A stretch of 64,000 bases of DNA from Paenibacillus sp. FSL H7-0331. GTDB taxonomy: Bacteria; Bacillota; Bacilli; Paenibacillales; NBRC-103111. How positions within the stretch are numbered: the stretch's first letter is position 1; every line of letters starts with the position of its first letter. The position numbers and the translations under genes are program-made. The notes beneath the pieces are model-generated. The model ran no database searches, was not told the origin of the DNA, and saw only the letters and a list, made by a program, of their open reading frames with translations. Below, piece by piece: positions 16,440 to 25,506 of the stretch. The stretch spans positions 124,001 to 188,000 of the forward strand of contig NZ_MRTH01000001.1 in the NCBI RefSeq assembly GCF_001956045.1. The letters run 5' to 3'.

Positions 16440-18284
16440 TTAGCCTACTTCCTTCAGAAAACGATACTGTGCTTGAATTAAACCATAATAGATCCCCTGC
16501 TGCTTCATTAAATCATCATGATTTCCCTGCTCCATCAACACACCATGGTCCAGCACAATAATGTTGTCGGCGTTACGAATTGTCGAAAGACGGTGAGCGA
16601 TAATAAAGGAGGTCCTGCCAGCAAGCAGCGTTTTAAGTGCCTCCTGAATTTTCAGCTCGGTTTCGGTGTCAATACTGGCAGTAGCTTCATCCAGAATCAG
16701 AATACGTGGGTCGGCAAGTAGCGCTCTTGCAAAGGAGATCAGCTGTCTTTGACCCATGGATAACATGTTACCCCGCTCCTGCACCTCCGTATCGTAGCCC
16801 TGCGGCATATCAACGATAAAATCATGCGCACGAACAGCCTTCGCTGCAAATTCCACCTCTTCGTCAGTCGCATTCAGCTTGCCAAAACGGATATTATCAC
16901 GAATCGTGCCCGAAAAAATAAAGGTGTCCTGAAGCACAATCCCCACTTGCGAGCGCAAGCTCGAAACCGTCACATCACGAATATCGTGTCCATCAATCGT
17001 AATACTGCCACCCGTGCTATCATAGAACCGGCATAAGAGATTGATGATGGTGCTTTTGCCAGATCCCGTATGACCAACTAATGCAATGGATTGACCTGCT
17101 TTTACACTGAGATCGATTCCCTTCAGCGCTTTGCGGCCTGGTTCATACTCAAATTCAACCTGCTTCAATTCAATATCCCCGAGAACGTTTGGTAGTTCTT
17201 TGGCATTTAATGCTTCAGGTACATTGGGCTCTTCGTCGATAAATTCGAAAATACGCTCAGATGATGCCATAGCGATCAGCATTTGTGAATACATTTGCCC
17301 CAGACGGTTGATAGGCTCCCAGAAGAATCCAATATAAGTGGCAAAAGCAACAAGCAAGCCAACTGTAATTTCCTGGGATTGAATCAAATGCGCTCCGAAC
17401 CAGAACAAAATACAATAGCCAATCGCTCCCGTTACTTCGATAATAGGGTTAAACGACTGATTGAGCGTTGATGCCCGATTCCACGACTTATGATTGCTTA
17501 AATTCATATGATCAAAAAAGGACATGTTCTCTTTTTCCTGCGCAAATGCCTGAGTCACCTTAATCCCTTGAATACATTCATTCAAATGGGCATTGATCCG
17601 GGACTGCTTGGATTGTACAACCTGCCACGAACGCCGGATATGCACCCGAAGCTTGGTGGAAATGAAAAACATGATCGGAACCGTTACAATAATCGCCGCA
17701 CCCAGCTTGATATTGAAATACAGCAATATGAAAATAATACCGACCAATTGTACACAATCCATCAAAAGGTTGACGACACCGTTCGTGAATAAATCCTGCA
17801 AGGAGTTCACGTAGTTCGTTATACGTACCAGGATAGAGCCAGCCGGACGTTTATCGAAAAACTTGAAGGAAAGCTTCTGGATATGACTGAACAAATCGTG
17901 CCGCAAATCATAAATCACTTTTTGTCCAATCTGATTCGTAAATCGAATCCGGTACGTGTTGGCTGCCCACTGAATGATGTAGAGGAGCAGCATTCCGCCC
18001 ACACACTGAATCAGCAGCTTAGGATCGCCTCCCTCACGCAGCGCATTATCGATAGCATAAGCAATCAGCAGCGGATTAAACAGCTTCGTCAGTGCTCCGA
18101 CAATCATCATCGTGATAATAACAGGAAGAATTTGTTTCGAGTAAGGCTTCAGATATTTGCCCAGCCGTTTGACCTGTCCCCAATCAAATTCTTTATCCAA
18201 TACTTCATCATCCTGATAGACGAAGCGTTGGCCTGTTTGCTCATCCATCCCGCTTGCCGTTGTTGATTTGCTCTCTTGACTCAC
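16440..18284 (-). CDS. ABC exporter half-transporter, second subunit (catalytic Walker B, altered signature)
   Basis: A 614-residue half-transporter with six N-terminal membrane segments (about 50-340) and a C-terminal ATPase domain. Walker A is GHTGSGKST (near residue 410) and Walker B is ILILDEATASID with the catalytic Glu. The signature reads LSMGQ instead of LSGGQ, and the switch His is in FIIAHRLSTIRNAD. The ATG overlaps the stop of the upstream half-transporter (ATGA), so the two are cotranscribed and very probably form a heterodimer, like BmrCD or YfiBC-type multidrug exporters. The substrate cannot be read from the sequence. Confidence 0.92.
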   Translation of the reverse strand: MSQESKSTTASGMDEQTGQRFVYQDDEVLDKEFDWGQVKRLGKYLKPYSKQILPVIITMMIVGALTKLFNPLLIAYAIDNALREGGDPKLLIQCVGGMLLLYIIQWAANTYRIRFTNQIGQKVIYDLRHDLFSHIQKLSFKFFDKRPAGSILVRITNYVNSLQDLFTNGVVNLLMDCVQLVGIIFILLYFNIKLGAAIIVTVPIMFFISTKLRVHIRRSWQVVQSKQSRINAHLNECIQGIKVTQAFAQEKENMSFFDHMNLSNHKSWNRASTLNQSFNPIIEVTGAIGYCILFWFGAHLIQSQEITVGLLVAFATYIGFFWEPINRLGQMYSQMLIAMASSERIFEFIDEEPNVPEALNAKELPNVLGDIELKQVEFEYEPGRKALKGIDLSVKAGQSIALVGHTGSGKSTIINLLCRFYDSTGGSITIDGHDIRDVTVSSLRSQVGIVLQDTFIFSGTIRDNIRFGKLNATDEEVEFAAKAVRAHDFIVDMPQGYDTEVQERGNMLSMGQRQLISFARALLADPRILILDEATASIDTETELKIQEALKTLLAGRTSFIIAHRLSTIRNADNIIVLDHGVLMEQGNHDDLMKQQGIYYGLIQAQYRFLKEVG

Positions 18285-20128
18285 TGCGTATACCCCCCAT
18301 TATGTTGACCCGTTGCGGCTGCCTGGCGAATCCCTTGTGCTTCGTCATGAATATAAGTTGGTTCCAGTTTCATGCCACCTTCCGGCTCTACCTCCTGCGG
18401 TTGGTCAGCAAACTGGATTTTATACGTTTCTAAATAACGACCTTCCTGCTGCATAAGCTGCTTGTGTGTTCCTCTTTGGACAATAACGCCTTTGTCCAGC
18501 ACAATAATTTCATCGGCATGCCTTAATGAGGAAATGCGGTGGGCGATAATAAAGGTCGTACGGCCCTTCATCAGCTCTTGAAAGCCCTGCTGAATCTCAT
18601 GTTCCGTTTCCATATCCACAGCACTTGTGGCATCATCCAAAATCAGGATTTTAGGATTTTTGAGCAGGGCACGTGCAATCGCAATTCGCTGCTTTTGACC
18701 CCCGGAAAGCCCCATCCCCCGTTCGCCAACAATCGTATCGTAGCCGAGTGGCATTTCCATAATAAAATCATGTGCTTTGGCCAGTCGTGATGCCTGGATA
18801 ATCTGTTCCATGGACACATTTCTTACCCCATAGGCAATATTGTTCAGTATCGAAGAGGAGAACAGAAACGTTTCCTGAAATACAATCGCCATATGCTCAC
18901 GCAGGCTTTCCAATGTAAGATCCCGAATATCACGGCCGTCAAGCGTAATGGAGCCTTCTTTGACGTTATAAGCTCTTAGCAGCAGTTGTATGACAGTCGA
19001 TTTACCTGACCCTGTTCCGCCGAGTAAGCCTATAACCGAGCCTGCTGGCGCATCGACATTAAAATTCCGCAAAGCGGGCTGTTGGTCGGTATAAGCAAAC
19101 GATACCCGGTCAAACCTCACATGTCCCTTTACTTGATCAGCCTGCAGCGTCACCGCGTTATCCTTGTTCTTCACATGCACGTATTGATGTAGGATTTCCA
19201 ATAACCGCTCTCCAGCTGCCTTCGATTGGGTGAAGTTATTAATATGAAATCCAATTTGCCACATGGGCCCGATGATATACCACATCAAGCTGAAGAAAGC
19301 GACAAGTTCTCCCAAGGTGAGACTGCTGTTAATGACCATCCAACCACCGACACCCAGCAGGATAACCACACTTAAATTCGCAAACAATTCCATTAATGGA
19401 AAGTATTTTGCCCAAATGCCTGAGGTCGTCACGTTATTCAGCTTGTAATCTTCGTTACGTTCAGAAAACTTTTCGATTTCATAAGGCTCTCTGGCAAACG
19501 ACTTGACCGTACGTACACCGGTAATATTTTCTTGTACGGAAGTGGTCATGTTACTCATCGATTTACGTACCGAACGGAAAGCCGGATGAATTTTCCCTTC
19601 AAAACGAATAGCCGTAAATACGAGAAAGGGCATTGAAATCATCGTAATCAGTGTCAACTTCCAATTGATCGTCATCATCATAATGGAGCCAAAGGTAAGC
19701 ATCATCACCACATTTAATATTTGCACAAAACCAAATCCGATAAAATCGCGCACAGCCTGCAAATCGGCCGTTAGCCGCGACATCAGGTCCCCTGTTCTTG
19801 CTTTGTCATAGTATTGAAAAGATAAGTACTGCAGTTTCTTGTACAATGCATTTCGGAGATTAAAGGCGGTATGGTTACCCAGCTTTGAGCTAAACACACC
19901 ATGCATAAATTGAAATAGCGCTTTACAGGTAATGACACCGACCACAACCAAAGAAAGGTATGGCACCGCTGAAAACTGCTGTTTCGCAATCACATCGTCG
20001 ATCAGATACCGCAGCAAATTCGGATAAACCAGTCCCAGCGCCGTGGCTGTCATCAGAGACAAGATCGACGCCACCAAAAATCTTTTTTCTGACCAATAAT
20101 ACTCCTTTAACTGCTTGAAAACTTCCAT
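18281..20128 (-). CDS. ABC exporter half-transporter, first subunit (degenerate Walker B)
   Basis: A 615-residue half-transporter. The frame extends to 20287, but the ATG at 20128 has GAGGAGGG five bases before it and starts MEVFKQLKEYYW, a normal N-terminus. Six membrane segments are followed by an ATPase domain with Walker A GGTGSGKST, intact signature LSGGQKQRIAIARAL and Walker B ILILDDATSAVD, where Asp replaces the catalytic Glu. The switch His is present (FIIAHRISSLRHAD). Together with the altered LSMGQ of the partner this gives one degenerate and one canonical ATP site, typical of heterodimeric exporters. Substrate unknown. Confidence 0.92.
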   Translation of the reverse strand: MEVFKQLKEYYWSEKRFLVASILSLMTATALGLVYPNLLRYLIDDVIAKQQFSAVPYLSLVVVGVITCKALFQFMHGVFSSKLGNHTAFNLRNALYKKLQYLSFQYYDKARTGDLMSRLTADLQAVRDFIGFGFVQILNVVMMLTFGSIMMMTINWKLTLITMISMPFLVFTAIRFEGKIHPAFRSVRKSMSNMTTSVQENITGVRTVKSFAREPYEIEKFSERNEDYKLNNVTTSGIWAKYFPLMELFANLSVVILLGVGGWMVINSSLTLGELVAFFSLMWYIIGPMWQIGFHINNFTQSKAAGERLLEILHQYVHVKNKDNAVTLQADQVKGHVRFDRVSFAYTDQQPALRNFNVDAPAGSVIGLLGGTGSGKSTVIQLLLRAYNVKEGSITLDGRDIRDLTLESLREHMAIVFQETFLFSSSILNNIAYGVRNVSMEQIIQASRLAKAHDFIMEMPLGYDTIVGERGMGLSGGQKQRIAIARALLKNPKILILDDATSAVDMETEHEIQQGFQELMKGRTTFIIAHRISSLRHADEIIVLDKGVIVQRGTHKQLMQQEGRYLETYKIQFADQPQEVEPEGGMKLEPTYIHDEAQGIRQAAATGQHNGGYTQ

Positions 20129-20415
20129 GTTACCCTCCTCAGGTTGTGCTGCTGCAAAACGGCATTCTAAACAAAGCAGTCCGAGAACGACCACCTTTGT
20201 AAAAATGGCCTTCGATTGGACAAGCTTACAATCGAAAGCGTTTGCTTTTTTAAGCATCTTAACACCATCCATAGAGAGCGGCAACAACCCCTTTTCTCAT
20301 AATAGTCCTTATACTTAGAAAAACCCTCGAATCCCCACAAAATAGGGAAACAATCCACTTATCTCGCCCAAATAATACCTAATTTCGCCATATGTAAACC
20401 CTTTCACGAAATAAG

Positions 20416-20447
20416 CAAAAAGCAGCTGTTCTTCTTCGAACAGCCGC
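20416..20447 (-). terminator. Terminator after the dynamin gene
   Basis: Minus strand GCTGTTC and GAACAGC pair around a short loop (20425-20444), followed by TGCTTTTTGCTT. It lies about 30 bp beyond the stop codon of the dynamin gene. The rest of the 20129-20474 gap shows no gene; it must carry the ABC operon promoter, which I could not fix. Confidence 0.7.
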
Positions 20448-20474
20448 CATTTGCCGAACCCTTATTTTAACGTA

Positions 20475-23400
20475 TTATTCAAAAAAAGCAGTCAGCTGGG
20501 TATGCGTTTTTTGCAGCGCTGCGACATCAACAGGCATTTCCAAAGCATGCAATTGGCCCTGTGCATATTCCTGCAGCTCTTGACGGATATGTTCCGCTAA
20601 TGCCTCGTACCAGATTTTCAATTGTCCACTATAAGCAGCATACAGCCAGGTCGTCTGTCCTGTCATGTAAACCGTTAGCGGTGCGTTAAGTGCTGCCTCC
20701 AGCTCTTTACGCAAATTCTGCTTACCGTCACCCTCAAAGAAATGCTTCGCATTTTTGTAAAAGCCAGCAACCCATTTGTGCTGTATAGATTCGGCTCGGA
20801 ACGCTTCGGCGCCCTGCGGCGTCTCAAATGCGCTTGCCTCATAGTCCGAAGGCTGGAATGCGGCCAGCTCTTGGCCAAGACCCTGCAGCCACTGCTGTCT
20901 TCTTTTTGCGGCGCGGTTATGAATGGCATTTTCAATCCTTAGGGTAATAGCCAGTACCTCCTGTGAAAGATCGAATGCAATCATCTGCTGCAAATCATTC
21001 CATGCGGAACCGGCAATAACCAAGGCGCTCCGCCCTTCCTCACGAAAGACAGCCGGATTAAAGGCGAGATTAAACAGCTCTCCAAAGCGGTACGTAGCCC
21101 GTTGCTTAACATAATATAACAGCTCTTCAATCTCCTTGAGCAGTTCGCGCTCCTCTGCTTCCGTTCCCTGATTTCTCAGCATGACATCCGCTTCACCTAA
21201 TGCTTTGCGAATCGCAGTCGCACGTGCCTGACGTCCCTGTTCATCGCTCTGTGCGCTCACAATCCACTGCTGGAGCACATCGGCAGCACGCAACAGATCG
21301 GCCTGACCGGAACGAATCGCAATATCGGTCAGCTCACCCAATGAGAAACGGACAAAATCCTGTTCAAAAGCAGAGATCCCGGAAGCCTGCACGGTTTCTT
21401 GCTCCTGAGCCAGCTTACCTTCCAGCGCATAGTAGCTGGACATCGGATAAATCCGCGGGTGACGAATACCGTGCTGCTGCAAATTGTTAGATACATGCGT
21501 AACGACACCCTCCAGCTCTTCTCCCGAAGATGCCAGATCGGCAGCATTGACGATAAAAAACATTTTATCCAGCTCAAAGCTGTCCTTAACACGGCCCAAC
21601 TGCAGCAAGAACTCCCGGTCCGCATGAGAAAACGCATGGTTATAATAAGTAACGAATAGGATGGCATCGGCATTTTTAATATAATTAAAGGCAACACCCG
21701 TATGTCTGGCATTGATCGAATCGGCCCCAGGCGTGTCTACCAGAACGATACCTTGATCTGTTAATGGATTGGAGTAATACAGCTCTATCAGCTCAACAAA
21801 GCACGATTTGCTTTCGTCAGCCGCATACAGACCGAACTGATCGGCATCTACGCGCAGCTCACTGCCCAGATCGGACTCGACAGCCCCCCAGCCCTTCTCC
21901 ACAGCTTTCAGGAACGTATAGTGCGGCTTACCTTTGGCTGAAACGCGGTCCGCGGATAACCCACGAATGGCCGACAGGCTCTCAGGCAGGCTTGTCGTAT
22001 GAATGCCGAGCATTTCCAGCGAAAAACGAATGTCATCCGCAAGGCTATCGCGGCTTTTCATCCGTACCTTGGCCGTACCATGCGGCCAGCCGTTCTCCGG
22101 CTCCGGTGGCATGATCTTGTTGATAGCTGCCGTCGTCGGATTCGGCGACACCGGCAGTACACGTTCGCCGATCAGTGCGTTGGCGAACGAGGATTTACCG
22201 GCGCTGAAAGCGCCGAACAGCGCAATCGTGAAGCGGTTGCGCTGCAGCCGCTCCGCCTTCTCCTGCAAGGAGCGGCTGATGCTTTGCAGCGGCGCCAAGC
22301 CCGCGAGCTCTTGCGCGCCGGCGGTTAGCCGCTGCGCCGCGCTCTGCAGGCGGGCGCGATGCCCGCCCTGCGCGAGCGGCGCTGCGCCCTCGCGCGTGGC
22401 GCGGCCGCTGGCGGCGGCAACAGCCGCCAGCGCTGCGCGCGCACCGCCTGCGGCGTTAGCTGCAGCCTGCGGAGCTGCTGCTGCGCCGGGTGCGGCCTCG
22501 CCTGCGGCCGCCGGGTCCGGCAGCGCGGGCGCAGGCGTGTGTACTGCCGCAAGCGGCGCCGCGAGCGCTGCTGCGTAGGCTGCCTCGGCTGCGGCCAGCC
22601 GCTCGAGCTCGCGCAGGCTGCCCAAGCGGCCGTTCAGCGCATCGAGCTGCTCACGCATAGCTAGCAGCTGCGGTCCCTGTGCCGCTGCCAGCATAGCCAT
22701 CAGCTCATCGATCAGCTCAAATGCCCGCTTACGATAAAGCAGCTTCATTTCCGCAGCAAGCTGCTTCATATAATTTAAGGTATACTCACCGCTGAAGCCT
22801 GCCGCTGTATTGACCTGCGAAGCAATCCATTCCGACTCCACCTCAACATGAAGACGTTCTATCGTCTCCCTGATAAGATCCGCACTTACGAGGGTCCTTG
22901 TCACCTCCATCGCTTGCTCCATTCCCTTATGAAGCGCCTGCTGCAAATGACGTTCCACCTGAGTAGCTAATTGACCAGCAAAATCATGATGAAGCGCCAA
23001 CAAACGACGTTCCACTTCCTTCGCTGTTTTCGCTGCTCCTGCAAACAATCCCACCTTAAAGCCAGGTTTACGGCTGTTCAGGTATTCTTGAGCCAGATCT
23101 CGGGTAACAGCCGGTGTTATATTGGCATTGTCCAATAAAACGGTCGTATCTTTACGTAATACAGTCCGCAGCTCCTCAGGCTTGGCTACAGCAAGCGCAG
23201 TTCTTTCACTTATATCCAGCCATTGCAGCTGTGCAGATTCCAGCTCTTCATCAGCAGCTAACTGAGCACGCAGCTGCTCTTTAAGTGTATCGTTTCGCTC
23301 CGCTATTTTGGCAGCATGCATGTTGGCCAGATGCTGCGCGGATTTCTCCAGACTGAGAGCCGATAATGCAGCGTGCTGCTCAATAAGTCGTTCAAGCAGC

Positions 23401-24167
23401 CAATCGAGCTTGCCCCATTCACTATACGGGTGGTCAGGCACCTTAACCGAAGTATACAAAATACCGTCAGGCTGAATATGCCAGTTAGCAAAAGCCTCAG
23501 CTACACCTGTTCGATAGTCAGCAAAAGATAACTCCTGATCCCGATGCTTATCCACTTGATTGATCAACAAATAGAGCGGCTTGCCCCACTCCTTCATTTT
23601 TTTGGTAAAGGCAAAATTAATTTCAGACTGCACATGGTTATAATCCATCACATAGAACACCACATCTGCCAGATGCAGTGCCGATTCGGTCGCTAAATGA
23701 TGAGCATCGTCCGTAGAATCAATTCCCGGCGTGTCCAGCAAACATGCATGATCACCTAAGAATGGCAGTGGATACCGCAGCTCAATCGTTTCTATCGCTT
23801 CTCCATCGCGGCAGTAGGCGGCAAGCTCGTCAAGCGGCACTTTCTGAACTTTTGGCGGCAAATCCCCCTCATGGACCCGATGGACAACAATCGCCCCAGA
23901 TTCCCCACTGCTGATCCTTACGATATTCGCACTGGTGGGAATGGGGCTTGATGGCAGGAGCTGATGTCCGCACAGCTTATTAATCAAGCTTGACTTGCCT
24001 GCTGAAAAATGCCCGCAAAACGCTATATACAAACTCCCGCTCTCCATCTTTTGCAGAAGCTGTTCGATCTTCTTCCCATTTTCCTTATCATCGGTCTGCT
24101 GCACCTTCGTCAGCAAGGCACGAATCGCACTCTCCATGTTTTCTTCAAGTAAAACTCCGCTGTTCAT
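20475..24167 (-). CDS. dynA: Double-GTPase bacterial dynamin-like protein (DynA/YpbR type)
   Basis: A 1230-residue protein with two dynamin-like halves in one chain. The first GTPase (about 48-280) has GHFSAGKSSLINKL, DTPGIDSTDDAHH and LINQVDKH; the second (about 645-900) has GAFSAGKSSFANALIG, DTPGADSINARHTG and FIVNAADLA. Helical, coiled-coil regions follow each. A DynA of this fused form in Bacillus tethers and fuses membranes and helps in membrane stress and phage defence; the same role is inferred here. A very GC-rich Ala/Pro linker (about 535-640) joins the halves. GGGGAG upstream supports the start at 24167. The downstream half ends in FFE. Confidence 0.92.
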   Translation of the reverse strand: MNSGVLLEENMESAIRALLTKVQQTDDKENGKKIEQLLQKMESGSLYIAFCGHFSAGKSSLINKLCGHQLLPSSPIPTSANIVRISSGESGAIVVHRVHEGDLPPKVQKVPLDELAAYCRDGEAIETIELRYPLPFLGDHACLLDTPGIDSTDDAHHLATESALHLADVVFYVMDYNHVQSEINFAFTKKMKEWGKPLYLLINQVDKHRDQELSFADYRTGVAEAFANWHIQPDGILYTSVKVPDHPYSEWGKLDWLLERLIEQHAALSALSLEKSAQHLANMHAAKIAERNDTLKEQLRAQLAADEELESAQLQWLDISERTALAVAKPEELRTVLRKDTTVLLDNANITPAVTRDLAQEYLNSRKPGFKVGLFAGAAKTAKEVERRLLALHHDFAGQLATQVERHLQQALHKGMEQAMEVTRTLVSADLIRETIERLHVEVESEWIASQVNTAAGFSGEYTLNYMKQLAAEMKLLYRKRAFELIDELMAMLAAAQGPQLLAMREQLDALNGRLGSLRELERLAAAEAAYAAALAAPLAAVHTPAPALPDPAAAGEAAPGAAAAPQAAANAAGGARAALAAVAAASGRATREGAAPLAQGGHRARLQSAAQRLTAGAQELAGLAPLQSISRSLQEKAERLQRNRFTIALFGAFSAGKSSFANALIGERVLPVSPNPTTAAINKIMPPEPENGWPHGTAKVRMKSRDSLADDIRFSLEMLGIHTTSLPESLSAIRGLSADRVSAKGKPHYTFLKAVEKGWGAVESDLGSELRVDADQFGLYAADESKSCFVELIELYYSNPLTDQGIVLVDTPGADSINARHTGVAFNYIKNADAILFVTYYNHAFSHADREFLLQLGRVKDSFELDKMFFIVNAADLASSGEELEGVVTHVSNNLQQHGIRHPRIYPMSSYYALEGKLAQEQETVQASGISAFEQDFVRFSLGELTDIAIRSGQADLLRAADVLQQWIVSAQSDEQGRQARATAIRKALGEADVMLRNQGTEAEERELLKEIEELLYYVKQRATYRFGELFNLAFNPAVFREEGRSALVIAGSAWNDLQQMIAFDLSQEVLAITLRIENAIHNRAAKRRQQWLQGLGQELAAFQPSDYEASAFETPQGAEAFRAESIQHKWVAGFYKNAKHFFEGDGKQNLRKELEAALNAPLTVYMTGQTTWLYAAYSGQLKIWYEALAEHIRQELQEYAQGQLHALEMPVDVAALQKTHTQLTAFFE

Positions 24168-24205
24168 TCTCTATCTCCCCAATGCAAAATGTTCATCTAA
24201 ACAAC

Positions 24206-24230
24206 AAAAAAAACCGAATGGCTTCGGTTT
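24206..24230 (-). terminator. Terminator directly after the 90-residue gene
   Basis: Minus strand AAACCGAA and TTCGGTTT pair around a four-base loop and run into a T tract. The hairpin starts at the base next to the stop codon at 24231. It separates the nth-linked transcript from the dynamin gene. Confidence 0.85.
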
Positions 24231-24503
24231 TCAGTGTACCACACTTTCAGTAGTCGGAATAAAAATTTCGAACAAATTACCATGCTGCAAAATTGTAATA
24301 TCCCTGTCACGAACCTTCATAACAACAACCTCTAGCTTTGTTTTCATCCGTTCCAGGTAATTATCAGGCACTTCGCCGGACTCCATGACAGTAATGCCAT
24401 CCACTTGCTTTTCTTCATTGTCAGCAAGCTTCAAATTAATGATCTTCTCATAAATATCAGAAAATACTTCAAAATCATTCGTATACACAGAGATACATTT
24501 CAT
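24231..24503 (-). CDS. Uncharacterised small protein, 90 residues
   Basis: I do not recognise a family. The frame is open to an ATG at 24545, but the ATG at 24503 has AAGGATGG about ten bases upstream and is more likely. The protein starts MKCISVYTNDFEVFSDIYEK and alternates short beta and helical stretches, ending in NLFEIFIPTTESVVH. It has no signal peptide or membrane segment. It follows nth by about 40 bp and has its own strong terminator, so it is probably the last gene of an nth transcript. Regular codon use and the terminator argue for a real gene. Confidence 0.65.
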   Translation of the reverse strand: MKCISVYTNDFEVFSDIYEKIINLKLADNEEKQVDGITVMESGEVPDNYLERMKTKLEVVVMKVRDRDITILQHGNLFEIFIPTTESVVH

Positions 24504-24545
24504 ATTAATCCCATCCTTATTTGGTTGCTTGGTCTCATGATTCAC

Positions 24546-25244
24546 TTATATAGATTTCCTATTACTGACTGTTTTCATACGTTTTTTTCCTTCGCGGCAT
24601 ACATCCAATAGCGGACAGATGCTGCATTGAGGATTTTGTGCCTTGCAATGATAGCGTCCAAAAAATATAAGTCTATGGTGCGTATCCGTCCATTCTTCTT
24701 TGGGAACCAGCTTCATCAGCTTTTTTTCTACTTCAAGTACAGAATCATCTTCACTAGCCATTCCCAAGCGCTTCGATACTCGCTCCACATGAGTATCAAC
24801 CGCGATCGCGGGTACGCCAAATGCATTCGATACGACTACATTCGCCGTTTTTCGACCTACACCTGGCAGCTCAACTAGCTGCTCATGCTTTTCCGGGATT
24901 AAACCATCATATTTCTCCAGAACCATTCTGCATAGTGCCTGGATATGTTTTGCCTTATTACGAAAAAGTCCAATGCGACGAATATCCTGCTCCAATTCAT
25001 CCAACGGGACCGCCACATAATCCTCAGGACGTTTGTACTTTTGAAACAAGGAAGCCGTCACCTTGTTCACGGTCTCGTCCGTACATTGTGCTGATAGCAG
25101 TACAGCTATCGTAAGCTCAAAAGCATTCGAGTGATTCAGTTCGCAATGTGCATCCGGAAACATACTGGCCATAATATCAAGTATGCTGCGGGCTTGCTTC
25201 TTGTTCATGGAGTGGCCAACAGTCCTTTGTTTGATGATATACAT
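24546..25244 (-). CDS. nth: Endonuclease III (DNA glycosylase/AP lyase)
   Basis: Nth removes oxidised pyrimidines and cleaves at abasic sites in base excision repair. The helix-hairpin-helix ELPGVGRKTANVVV with catalytic Lys, the downstream Asp in AVDTHVERVSKRLG, and the C-terminal iron-sulfur cysteines in HCKAQNPQCSICPLLDVC (spacing C-x6-C-x2-C-x5-C) are all present. Length is 232 from the first ATG; the ATG at 25208 (MNKKQARSILDIM) would match the family N-terminus better, but neither start has a strong ribosome binding site. In Bacillus nth lies in the same neighbourhood as dinG and ypmB. Confidence 0.95.
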   Translation of the reverse strand: MYIIKQRTVGHSMNKKQARSILDIMASMFPDAHCELNHSNAFELTIAVLLSAQCTDETVNKVTASLFQKYKRPEDYVAVPLDELEQDIRRIGLFRNKAKHIQALCRMVLEKYDGLIPEKHEQLVELPGVGRKTANVVVSNAFGVPAIAVDTHVERVSKRLGMASEDDSVLEVEKKLMKLVPKEEWTDTHHRLIFFGRYHCKAQNPQCSICPLLDVCREGKKRMKTVSNRKSI

Positions 25245-25412
25245 TGTAGTGTACCGAATCTCGGGAAAGTAATCAATATTTAGATGGAAGAAAAACCGAA
25301 CATTTATCGAATTTTTATTTTTTTAATAAAATAATCTGCAAAAACAGCTACTTGTCGAAGCATCGTTTGCAAATAAGAGCGATTACGCGTCAGCTTTGCT
25401 TGTTTAGCAGAA

Positions 25413-25444
25413 AGTTCCATAAGCGCTTAAATGCTTATGGAACT
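25413..25444. terminator. Perfect 12-bp hairpin downstream of the SLH gene
   Basis: AGTTCCATAAGC and GCTTATGGAACT form a perfect 12-bp stem with an 8-base loop, about 60 bp after the SLH gene stop. The following T run on the minus strand is short (TTTCTG), so it is either a weak terminator or an RNA processing or stability element. The rest of 25245-25506 shows nothing clear. Confidence 0.45.
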
Positions 25445-25506
25445 CTCATTACTCTTTAAGAAAGGAGGATACCCTGCTTATCGAAGTTTATTTAGCTGAT
25501 CGTGCT

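Noticed and set aside
22003..22578. 191-codon plus-strand frame opposite the dynamin gene
   Set aside because: It is produced by the GC-rich Ala/Pro linker of dynA on the other strand; Arg/Ala/Cys-rich, no ribosome binding site.
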